Source: Nostoc sp. NMS7
GTDB lineage: Bacteria; Cyanobacteriota; Cyanobacteriia; Cyanobacteriales; Nostocaceae
Assembly: GCF_017115085.1 (NCBI RefSeq)
Contig: NZ_JABXKJ010000261.1
Coordinates: forward strand, 1-40,910
DNA: 40,910 bases
Reading direction: 5' to 3'
Shown here: in pieces, positions 25,148 through 32,216 of the stretch
Position numbering within the stretch: position 1 is the first letter of the stretch
Layout: the number at the start of each line of letters is the position of its first letter
Program-made: the position numbers and the translations under genes
The notes under the pieces: generated by a model
What the model was told of the DNA's origin: nothing
Database searches by the model: none
Seen by the model: only the letters and a program-made list of their open reading frames with translations

Positions 25148-25360
25148 ATGCTCAAGAAAATTAGAGAGTTAAAAGCAATTTTGTTGAAGGCTGGGTTTGT
25201 CTATCGTCCTGCAAAAGGTAGTCATACCTTCTGGACTCACCTATTAATACCTGACGAACCAGTTACCATTGGGGGAAAAGATGGAGACGATGCACCCCGA
25301 TACTTGGAAAAGCAAGTCAATCGTGTTTTGAAGCAACTAGGAGAAATAGAGGAAGAATAA
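25148..25360 (+). CDS. hicA: HicA-type toxin (mRNA interferase)
   Basis: A 70-residue protein with the HicA double-stranded-RNA-binding-like fold. ELKAILLKAGFVYRPAKGSHTFWTH contains the catalytic-type His26 in KGSH, followed by VTIGGKDGDDAPRYLEKQVNRVLKQLG. HicA toxins cleave mRNA when free of HicB. The stop overlaps the next start by one base (TAATG), a normal sign of translational coupling in hicAB pairs. It follows a stretch of gene debris, as toxin-antitoxin pairs often do. Confidence 0.9.
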   Translation: MLKKIRELKAILLKAGFVYRPAKGSHTFWTHLLIPDEPVTIGGKDGDDAPRYLEKQVNRVLKQLGEIEEE

Positions 25361-25590
25361 TGAGCGATCGCTACAGTATGGTAATTCAATGGTCAGATGA
25401 GGATAATTGCTACTTAGTACACTTACCGGAATTCCCTTGGCAGCAATTCCACACTCATGGTAAGACTTATGAAGAAGCCGCTAAACATGGACAGGAAGTG
25501 ATTGAGTCTCTGATTGAATGGTATAAAGAGCAAGGAAAAACTTTGCCAGAGCCAATTACTTTTCCTCAGAAACCGTTAAAAGTGGCTTAA
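25360..25590 (+). CDS. hicB: HicB-type antitoxin
   Basis: A 76-residue HicB protein: YSMVIQWSDEDNCYLVHLPEFPW...THGKTYEEAAKHGQEVIESLIEWYKEQGKTLPEP is the partial RNase-H-like fold that covers the toxin active site. It lacks a C-terminal DNA-binding domain, so operon autoregulation may be weak or use another route. It is coupled to hicA by a one-base overlap. Confidence 0.92.
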   Translation: MSDRYSMVIQWSDEDNCYLVHLPEFPWQQFHTHGKTYEEAAKHGQEVIESLIEWYKEQGKTLPEPITFPQKPLKVA

Positions 25591-25702
25591 ATCTTTTTTA
25601 GATGCTTTGCAGAAGTAGGGCGATCGCTCTTTTGTAGAGAACGAGTGATACACCAAGATTATTCCTGGTAATACTAAGATTAAGTCTATTTTGACAACAA
25701 CT

Positions 25703-27070
25703 ATGGTTAATCCTTTTACTCAGCGACCAGAACCACATTTGTTTAAGGGAGGAGATGCCTCAGATTACAAGGTAGTCGAAGGTGAAGCAGGTACTTGGGG
25801 TACTCGCCATAGAGCAAGTGGAGAGACTATTCAATCCGTTAGACCAGCTATTGATATGTTTAACATTGCTAATTTGGGAGTAAATATACTCAATCTGGGT
25901 GTAGGCATTTACAATGCTGCCCAACTTCACAAGGTCAAAAAGAAATTAGACCGGAATCAAGAGCAGATTCAATCATGTGTTGAGAAGTTAGGCAGAAATC
26001 ATGAACAAGTTCAAGCAGTCTCAGATAAATTAGACAGAAATCATGAACAAATTCACTCTTGCTTTAACAGTATTCAAAATGCCCTTACTGTTCAACACCG
26101 CACTCTTGAGTTATTAGTTTGTAATCAGTGTAACTCAGCACAGCAAATGAATATTCTCCGTGAGGAGATGCGTACAGGTTTTCAAAATGTTGTAGAAGAA
26201 GTTAAAGATTTAGAAGCTCGTAGCCGTAGAGATGAGTTTGAGACTCGAACTTTTCTACTACTCAAAACCTATGAACGATTTACCTATACAGTGCCTGAAT
26301 TACTAGAAGCAGATCCACTTATTCAAAGAGCCGAGGATTTAGAAGCTTGGCTGCGAACTCAACTTAATCGTATTGACATAGGCAAACCGGAAAGATTACC
26401 ACTAATGGTAGCTCTTGCCTTTAGTGTCAGAGCAAAAGCTGATGCCTTTGAAGCGAAAGGAGGAGATTACACAAGTTTTGCTACTAAAGATATTGGGTTA
26501 CTAATAAATCAACTGCATGATGAGGCTCGCGCATTCTGTGAGGGACGCAGTTTATATACTCTTGGAGTAGAAATGCCAGAAATACTCTACCAGTACGCCT
26601 TTTTGAATCGAAGTCTTTGCAAAGGGTATGAATTTAAGAAAAAAGTTAAGCAAGTTGATTCGGAATTGATTTTTTCGGTAGAAGAGTTGAATTGGGATGA
26701 TGGAATGCAAGAATTAAGAGAATTATTTAAACCTAACATTGAATATACTGAATTTTTGGGTGGACACCAAGATATTAAGCTAAATACTATGGCAGATTAC
26801 GATTGGTACATACGTTTTGCAAATCAAGATAGATTAACTTTTAACGTTCACTCTCATCCCTCAATAAAACTTTCTAATATTCTATGGAAGATAGGTCATC
26901 CAGAATTTAAGACTGGGGGAATTGAAAAAACTACACTCAATACTCTTATGTCTTTTGCTCTACCTGAAAGAGTTAATAAGATTTCACATCTTATACAAGC
27001 AGAGTTTAAGCTAGAGACTTCCCCTAAACTTCTTGTGGGTAAAACTGAAGTAATAGCGACAAGTATATAA
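25703..27070 (+). CDS. Unrecognised protein with three 14-residue coiled-coil repeats
   Basis: A 455-residue protein from the ATG at 25703; a TTG at 25691 would add four residues. I do not recognise a family. A moderately hydrophobic Gly/Asn-rich segment (about residues 48-75, MFNIANLGVNILNLGVGIYNAAQLH) could lie on or in a membrane. Three near-perfect 14-residue repeats of type KLDRNHEQIHSC follow at 81-122, each two heptads and therefore coiled coil, then further helix and a CNQC pair. The C-terminal two thirds look globular and mixed alpha/beta, with HSHPSIKLSNILWKIGHPEFKTGG near the end. It lies 112 bp after hicB and 13 bp before a DoxX gene on the same strand. Confidence 0.85.
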   Translation: MVNPFTQRPEPHLFKGGDASDYKVVEGEAGTWGTRHRASGETIQSVRPAIDMFNIANLGVNILNLGVGIYNAAQLHKVKKKLDRNQEQIQSCVEKLGRNHEQVQAVSDKLDRNHEQIHSCFNSIQNALTVQHRTLELLVCNQCNSAQQMNILREEMRTGFQNVVEEVKDLEARSRRDEFETRTFLLLKTYERFTYTVPELLEADPLIQRAEDLEAWLRTQLNRIDIGKPERLPLMVALAFSVRAKADAFEAKGGDYTSFATKDIGLLINQLHDEARAFCEGRSLYTLGVEMPEILYQYAFLNRSLCKGYEFKKKVKQVDSELIFSVEELNWDDGMQELRELFKPNIEYTEFLGGHQDIKLNTMADYDWYIRFANQDRLTFNVHSHPSIKLSNILWKIGHPEFKTGGIEKTTLNTLMSFALPERVNKISHLIQAEFKLETSPKLLVGKTEVIATSI

Positions 27071-27083
27071 TCAGGCAAAAACC

Positions 27084-27521
27084 ATGAATAAGTATAAGGA
27101 AATTTTACGTGTCGTACTTGCTATATCGATCATTGTGGTTGGAGTAACACACTTTATTATTCCAGAACCATTTGTCAAAATTGTGCCGCCGCAACTTCCT
27201 TACCCTTTAGGATTAGTTTATCTCAGTGGCTTTTATGAAATTTTAGGTGGTATCGGGTTATTAGTCCCGCCTGTAAGTCAAGCTGCTGCTTGGGGACTTA
27301 TTGCTCTTTTTATTGCGGTTTTACCTGCCAATATCAACATGGCGGTTAATCATATTAAGCTAGAACATATACCAAATTCACCTTGGTTACACGTAGTCAG
27401 ACTTCCCTTTCAAGCAGTTTTAATTGCTTGGGCTTGGTGGTACACGAAATCTTCTGATTGGGAAAAACAAGCTTCTATCATTCCTAAATCACTGATTCCC
27501 AAAGGACTAAAATTGAAATAA
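27084..27521 (+). CDS. DoxX family membrane protein
   Basis: A 145-residue protein with four hydrophobic helices and the DoxX pattern: RVVLAISIIVVGVTHFIIPEPFVKIVP, then GLVYLSGFYEILGGIGLLVPPVSQAAAWGLIALFIAVLPANINMAVNH, then a last helix at WLHVVRLPFQAVLIAWAWWY. DoxX proteins are linked to redox or sulfur stress, but this subgroup is uncharacterised. The start is 13 bp after the upstream stop, which suggests co-transcription with the unrecognised 455-residue protein. DUF2808 follows after 23 bp. Confidence 0.88.
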   Translation: MNKYKEILRVVLAISIIVVGVTHFIIPEPFVKIVPPQLPYPLGLVYLSGFYEILGGIGLLVPPVSQAAAWGLIALFIAVLPANINMAVNHIKLEHIPNSPWLHVVRLPFQAVLIAWAWWYTKSSDWEKQASIIPKSLIPKGLKLK

Positions 27522-27544
27522 GTACGTTTTTTTATATTTGAATC

Positions 27545-28108
27545 ATGCGCGTTGCAACTTTGTTTGGGATAACACTCTCGTTAGCAATAAGCATTGGAGG
27601 AGTTGCCGTGACGGGGACTCAAGCAGTGCAGCTTAGAGATGGTACTGTCTACTTTGTCGAACCGCCGAAACTTGTTAAGGCGACAACTACTTACAAAGAT
27701 GTGAATATTTTGGGCGGGACTTATTATTTTACTATTAATTTGCCAGAGAATGCTGGAGAATCCCTCCAGAAGGTAACGATCGCTCAGAAAGAAGGAGTAG
27801 AAAACATCGACTACAATCTTAATGATACCCGCGCCTTTGTCGGAACAAGCGATCGTAAAGAAACGCGACTAAAACTAGGCGCAGTCACAAACGAGCGCAA
27901 GACACGCACGGTTTCTGTGAACTTTGACCCGCCTGTAACTCCGGGACAAACAATTACAATCGCCCTCCGCCCTGTGAGTAATCCCAGCTTTTCTGGTGTC
28001 TACTTATTGGGTGTCACAGCGTTCCCGGTGGGTGAGAAATCCCACGGCCAATTTCTTGGCTTTGGACGGTTTCAGTTTTACAGCAATAGGGGAAGCTGGT
28101 TTCCATAA
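27545..28108 (+). CDS. DUF2808 secreted protein
   Basis: A 187-residue exported protein: signal peptide to about residue 26 (VTGTQAVQL), then the DUF2808 domain with VQLRDGTVYFVEPPKLVKATTTY, YYFTINLPENAGESLQKVTIAQKEG and VNFDPPVTPGQTITIALRPV. The family is frequent in cyanobacteria, probably beta-rich and periplasmic, with no known role. It starts 23 bp after the DoxX gene and so may be the last gene of that unit. Confidence 0.9.
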   Translation: MRVATLFGITLSLAISIGGVAVTGTQAVQLRDGTVYFVEPPKLVKATTTYKDVNILGGTYYFTINLPENAGESLQKVTIAQKEGVENIDYNLNDTRAFVGTSDRKETRLKLGAVTNERKTRTVSVNFDPPVTPGQTITIALRPVSNPSFSGVYLLGVTAFPVGEKSHGQFLGFGRFQFYSNRGSWFP

Positions 28109-28221
28109 ACAAGGCAAGTTTTGGTAATCACGATCGCTTAATCTGATTGAGAACTAATACGGTAAGCGATCGCAAAACTTTAGAATAACTCTAATATCTC
28201 GAAAAGTAGAAAAGTGTTTTT

Positions 28222-28408
28222 ATGAGCATCCCACTTGTAAAGCAGCCCACACAAGAAAAACTGGTAACTCTCAAAAATGTTTCTTGGGAGCAATTCAAAG
28301 GGATTGAGGCACAACTTCAAGATAACCGCAATGTCAGACTGTTTTATTTGTCAGGAATCTTAGAAATTATGTCGCCCATTGGAGATAAACATGAAAAAGT
28401 GAAAAGTA
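28222..28408 (+). pseudogene. Uma2-family gene, N-terminal fragment
   Basis: The ATG at 28222 starts MSIPLVKQPTQEKLVTLKNVSWEQFKGIEAQLQ...LFYLSGILEIMSPIGDKHEKVKS, the opening 60 residues of a Uma2-family protein of a different subtype from the neighbours. At about 28409 the sequence switches into the antisense of another Uma2 gene, so the frame that continues to 28710 is a chimera without meaning. Confidence 0.8.
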
Positions 28409-28769
28409 ATTCTAAAACAAAATCTGGAGCAATTAGGGGGAACTTTTGTTTCTGTTCAGGCGTGAGTGCATCCCATCGCTCTTGTCTAATCCAAGCGACA
28501 TCAGGAGAACGGTTTGCACCATTAGGAAGTTTGAAGCAGGTGGAAGAATCAAAGCAAACTCCTAAGTTAGTTTGGCGATTCCAAATCACAAAATCTGCTG
28601 CAATTTCAATATTACGATTTCCAGTTTCTCCGCCTGTGGGTGGCATGATCAGAAGTTCTCCGGCTGCGTTGCGTTCATATTTGATTTCAGGATTTTCCCG
28701 ACAGGGTTGATAAAATTGGTTGTCGGTGAGTTGGATGATCGGGTTTAAGTTAATAGCGATCGCTGTCAT
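28409..28769 (-). pseudogene. Uma2-family gene, C-terminally truncated copy
   Basis: The first 115-120 residues (MTAIAINLNPIIQLTDNQFYQ...APDFVLEL) are about 90% identical at DNA level to the intact Uma2 gene at 28780-29358. After PDFVLEL the frame runs into the antisense of the plus-strand Uma2 fragment and stops at 28344. The SPSD and Lys-containing part of the nuclease core is lost, so it should be inactive. Confidence 0.85.
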
Positions 28770-28779
28770 AAATCAATAT

Positions 28780-29358
28780 TTATCTCCAGATTATTTGCAA
28801 ATTTAAAATAAATCCTGGTAAAATATCTTCTCCTGATAATTGTTGTGGAGATGTTAATATTTCCACTGGTTGACCAAGACGATAAATTTGTACCTGACGC
28901 ATTTTCGGATTAATTAACCAACCTAATTTAACTCCATTATCGATATATTCCTGCATTTTCTCTTGTGTTTCCCGCAAAGTATCGCTGGGTGACATTAACT
29001 CTAAAACAAAATCTGGGGCAATTGGAGGGAACTTTTCTTTTTGTTCAGGTGTGAGTGCATCCCATCTATCTTGTCTAATCCAAGCAACATCAGGAGAGCG
29101 GTTTGCACCATTGGGCAGTTTAAAACAGGTGGAAGAATCAAAGCCAACTCCTAGTTTAGTTTGGCGATTCCAAATCACAAAATCTGCCGTCATTTCAAAA
29201 TTACGATTTCCAGTTTCTCCGCCTGTGGGTGGCATGATTAGAAGTTCTCCGGCTGCATTGCGTTCAAATTTGACTTCAGGGTTTTGCCGACACAACTGAT
29301 AAAATTGGTTGTCGGTGAGTTGGATGATCGGGTTTAAGTTAATGGCGATCGCTGTCAT
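28780..29358 (-). CDS. Uma2 family (DUF820) putative endonuclease
   Basis: A 192-residue, apparently intact Uma2 protein: MTAIAINLNPIIQLTDNQFYQLC, GELLIMPPTGGETGNRN, RSPDVAWIRQDRWDAL, then APDFVLELMSPSDTLRETQEKMQEYIDNGVKLGWLIN. These are the conserved parts of the PD-(D/E)XK-type fold. It is closely related to the truncated copy just downstream and more distantly to the one at 7800-8384. Its promoter region holds GCGATCGC at the start codon region and lies beside a MITE-like insertion. Confidence 0.9.
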   Translation of the reverse strand: MTAIAINLNPIIQLTDNQFYQLCRQNPEVKFERNAAGELLIMPPTGGETGNRNFEMTADFVIWNRQTKLGVGFDSSTCFKLPNGANRSPDVAWIRQDRWDALTPEQKEKFPPIAPDFVLELMSPSDTLRETQEKMQEYIDNGVKLGWLINPKMRQVQIYRLGQPVEILTSPQQLSGEDILPGFILNLQIIWR

Positions 29359-29402
29359 AGTAATTATGTTGAGGATGACTAAATTTAATCGGGTGTGCCA
29401 TC

Positions 29403-29756
29403 AGGGCTATTTCATTCTCATCTAGTCCGCCTCAGAATGAATTCACCAGTCTAATAGCGAAAGTCGTCTAAAGACGGCTAAGAAAAGGTTATAGTCCGTT
29501 TTAACTGACATCTTGTACCATTCTCAATTAGCACCATCGCCCGCCCAGAACTCAAGTTCCGGGCTGATAGCTCAACTCCACGCTTAGTGGACTCAAACTT
29601 TTGCTCAGTCTTCTTTAGAAGACTTTAGCTATTAGCCTCAGAATGAATTCTGAGGCGGTTGTTGGAACTGATGCAAGATATCAGTTTTAACGGACTTTAG
29701 CTATAAGCCTCTGAACTTCAGTTCTGGGCGTTTTCTGTCTAGAACGAAATAGCCCT
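29403..29756. mobile_element. MITE-like element, 354 bp, with 11-bp TIRs and 12-bp target duplication
   Basis: The ends are perfect inverted repeats, AGGGCTATTTC (29403-29413) and GAAATAGCCCT (29746-29756). They are flanked directly by a 12-bp direct repeat GGGTGTGCCATC (29391-29402 and 29757-29768). Inside there is no ORF but many hairpins: GTCCGTTTTAACTGA (about 29492) with its inverse near 29680, CCCAGAACT/AGTTCCGGG (about 29546-29567), AGTCTTCT/AGAAGACT (about 29609-29627) and CCTCAGAAT/ATTCTGAGG (about 29637-29657). The insertion replaced the last codons of the cupin gene. Non-autonomous, transposase unknown; a 12-bp duplication suits IS4-type transposases. Confidence 0.8.
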
Positions 29757-30212
29757 GGGTGTGCCATCGTTAGGAATAAGTTTTCTAGACTTGCCATCAG
29801 GGCTGGGTGTTGTCATCAAATTTTCATCAGGGTAAGTAACTTTGTCATTGGGAGTACGGTCTCCTACTTCTAAATAAATAGCAACCACCGATGAGCGATT
29901 TACTAAATGATGTCCATTTGCCTCACCTGCGGCAAATCCTGCTGCCATTCCCGGTGTGAGAATTTCTGTACCTCTATCTGTGACTAATGTTAGTTCACCC
30001 TCCAAGACATAGATAAACTCATCTTGATGAGAATGCCAGTGTCTTAAAGAAGAATAGCTTCCAGGCTCTAACTTTACCCGATTTACTCCAAAGTTTTGCA
30101 ATCCTGCAAAGTTACCTAACCGTTGCCGTATTCTTCCTGCAACCATTGGCTTGAACTCATCAGGGTAATTTGTGCGTATTTCACTAGGTACTTCTTCGGG
30201 ATTAATAATCAT
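29739..30212 (-). CDS. Cupin-domain protein with a C-terminus rewritten by insertion
   Basis: A 157-residue single-domain cupin. The metal-binding motif is SSLRHWHSHQDEFIYVLEGELTLVTDRG with His59, His61 and Glu65-type ligands, and motif 2 is GFAAGEANGHHLVNRS. These small cupins bind metal and may be isomerases, oxygenases or storage-type proteins; the substrate is unknown. The last residues RAISF and the stop at 29739 come from the terminal repeat of the MITE-like element. The left target duplication at 29391-29402 shows that the older gene ended NDGTPD-stop. The protein is probably still functional because only the last residue was altered and four were added. Confidence 0.88.
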   Translation of the reverse strand: MIINPEEVPSEIRTNYPDEFKPMVAGRIRQRLGNFAGLQNFGVNRVKLEPGSYSSLRHWHSHQDEFIYVLEGELTLVTDRGTEILTPGMAAGFAAGEANGHHLVNRSSVVAIYLEVGDRTPNDKVTYPDENLMTTPSPDGKSRKLIPNDGTPRAISF

Positions 30213-30297
30213 TGAATTACCAATTAGGAAACAGATTTATTGTGGATTATTGCACATAGTTTAGAACAGGCGATTAGCTTATGCAGTCAGTCAAGGT

Positions 30298-31008
30298 ATG
30301 AATCAGAATATTGGAAGTGCCAGAATTTCGATTATTATTCCAACTCTCAATGAAGCTGGGAATATTAAAGAAGCAATCGCAACTACTCAACCCAGTAAAG
30401 ATATAGAAGTAATTATCGTAGATGCTGGCTCAGAAGATGGCACAGTAGAAATTGCTCAGTCATTAAATATCAAAGTTATCTCATCGTCTCCCGGTCGGGC
30501 TGTTCAAATGAATGCCGGTGCTGTAGCTGCTAGCGGTGATATTCTATTATTTCTCCATGCAGATACTCGTTTACCGACCGGGTTTGATAACATGATTCGC
30601 ACAGCGCTACAACAGCCTGGGACTGTAGCTGGTGCGTTTAATTTGCGGATTGATGCCTCACTTTTAAGTTTACGATGGGTGGAGTGGGGAGTAAATGCGC
30701 GATCGCATTTTTACCAAATGCCTTATGGCGACCAAGCAATTTTTTTAACAAAAGCAGTATTTCAGCAAATAGGTGGTTTTCCTGAATTGCCCATCATGGA
30801 AGACTTTGAACTCATGCGTCGTTTAAAACGCACCGGATGCATTGTAATTATTCTCACACCAGTTGTTACTTCAGCCCGTAGATGGTTGCAAAAGGGAGTA
30901 TTCAAAACTACGCTACTTAATCAATTAGTAATTATTGCTTATTTACTCGGTGTTTCACCTGAACGAATTTGTCGCTGGTATCGCCAAGAAAAATTTAAGA
31001 AGGTTTAA
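30298..31008 (+). CDS. TIGR04283-type glycosyltransferase (arsenosugar / rSAM-associated)
   Basis: A 236-residue GT2-fold protein. ARISIIIPTLNEAGNIKEAI opens it, and IEVIIVDAGSEDGTVEIAQ, SSPGRAVQMNAGAVAASGDILLFLHADTRLP and GDQAIFLTKAVFQQIGGFPELPIMEDFELMRRLKR follow. This is the TIGR04283 family, annotated as rSAM/selenodomain-associated transferase 2 and linked to arsenosugar synthesis. It has no membrane anchor. The start ATG at 30298 follows AAGG. It is first of three same-strand genes (then VTT protein, flavoprotein), a grouping often seen for this family. Confidence 0.9.
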   Translation: MNQNIGSARISIIIPTLNEAGNIKEAIATTQPSKDIEVIIVDAGSEDGTVEIAQSLNIKVISSSPGRAVQMNAGAVAASGDILLFLHADTRLPTGFDNMIRTALQQPGTVAGAFNLRIDASLLSLRWVEWGVNARSHFYQMPYGDQAIFLTKAVFQQIGGFPELPIMEDFELMRRLKRTGCIVIILTPVVTSARRWLQKGVFKTTLLNQLVIIAYLLGVSPERICRWYRQEKFKKV

Positions 31009-31089
31009 GCTATTTCTGATCTAGGTAGTATATCCGTGTAAATATCAACGTTGAGCCTCAGAAGGTCAAAAATTCATCCCGTGCAAGTT

Positions 31090-31863
31090 ATGAACAAGCA
31101 TTTTATAGCAAATCGATTTAATCCGGGAGATTTGCGGAAGTTTTTTAGATTGATTGTATTAATATTACTAATACTTAGCTTTGCTTTTTTGTTAAATACT
31201 GACTTTGCTTTCGCACAAAAATCTGTAAATTCAAATTCTTTTAATCCCCAAGCTATTTTAGCGAATGCGTTGCAATGGATTGATAGCCTTGGTACAGTAG
31301 GAGCGATCGCTTTTATTGCCCTTTACATTATCGCTACCGTCGCTTTTTTCCCAGGTTCTATTCTCACCTTGGGAGCGGGTGTAATTTTTGGTGCAGTTTG
31401 GGGTTCTCTCTACGTGTTCATTGGTGCAACCCTTGGCGCTACAGCTGCTTTCTTTGTGGGACGTTATTTAGCAAGGGGCTGGGTTGCTAGTAAAATCGCA
31501 GATAACAAAAAATTTGCTGCCATTGACCAAGCTGTTGGTAGAGAAGGATTAAAAATTGTCCTGTTAACGCGATTGTTCCCCATCTTTCCTTTTAATTTGC
31601 TCAACTATGCTTTTGGAATTACGGGAGTTTCACTTAAAGATTACTTCATCGCCTCTGTAGGCATGATTCCCGGAACCATTCTGTATGTTTATATTGGTTC
31701 CCTTGCGGGTAATCTGGCCATGATTGGCACTGAAGCTCAACCTACCAACCCGACTTTACAATGGGCAATTCGCATCTTGGGTTTGATTGCAACAGTGGCT
31801 GTGACAGTTTATGTAACCTGGATTGCACGCAAAGCTTTAGAAGAGCAGGTAAATAGCAATTAA
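31090..31863 (+). CDS. VTT-domain (TVP38/TMEM64, DedA-like) membrane protein
   Basis: From the ATG at 31090 this is 257 residues; a TTG at 31051 is also in frame. An N-terminal hydrophobic segment (LIVLILLILSFAFLLNTDFAFAQ) may be a signal anchor. The VTT domain follows: VAFFPGSILTLGAGVIFGAVWGSLYVFIGATLGATAAFFVGRYLARGW, then LLTRLFPIFPFNLLNYAFGITGVSLKDYFIASVGMIPGTILYVYIG. Conserved Gly/Pro/Arg positions of the family are present. DedA-like proteins act in lipid or ion flux across membranes; the substrate is unknown. It lies between the glycosyltransferase and the flavoprotein. Confidence 0.9.
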   Translation: MNKHFIANRFNPGDLRKFFRLIVLILLILSFAFLLNTDFAFAQKSVNSNSFNPQAILANALQWIDSLGTVGAIAFIALYIIATVAFFPGSILTLGAGVIFGAVWGSLYVFIGATLGATAAFFVGRYLARGWVASKIADNKKFAAIDQAVGREGLKIVLLTRLFPIFPFNLLNYAFGITGVSLKDYFIASVGMIPGTILYVYIGSLAGNLAMIGTEAQPTNPTLQWAIRILGLIATVAVTVYVTWIARKALEEQVNSN

Positions 31864-31897
31864 AATGCTCAAGATAAATTATCCCTTGCTGAAACCA

Positions 31898-32018
31898 GGA
31901 GCATCTCAGTGAAAGCAAATATACCAGACGAGAAACAAGATTCTTGCTCCCTCTCCGTGGGTTCGGAGAGGGTTAGGGTGAGGTTTTACAAGGCTTTTTA
32001 CACTCATTGAGATGCTCC
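31898..32018. repeat. Imperfect palindromic element with REP core
   Basis: Outer arms GGAGCATCTCA (31898-31908) and TGAGATGCTCC (32008-32018) are inverted repeats. Inside, CCCTCTCCG (31949-31957) pairs with CGGAGAGGG (31964-31972), the third copy of the REP-like core. The rest of the 353-bp gap holds no gene. Confidence 0.6.
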
Positions 32019-32216
32019 CGCTGAAACGTTTATACAGGAAAGCTTGAATAGTATCTGTCAATTCCAGACGGACAAAACAGTTTAAAGGCTGTATTCATTG
32101 TTAAATAAGCATTAAAAATAAAAGATTGAGCCGCCTAAATTTATCGGGATTCTTAATTTTGAATACCGCAAAGGCGTTGACTTGAGCATTTTTAATTTTC
32201 AAATGAGGTATAACTA

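Noticed and set aside
28409..28710. Continuation of the plus-strand frame starting at 28222
   Set aside because: Beyond 28408 it translates the antisense of a truncated Uma2 gene, so only the first 60 residues have meaning.
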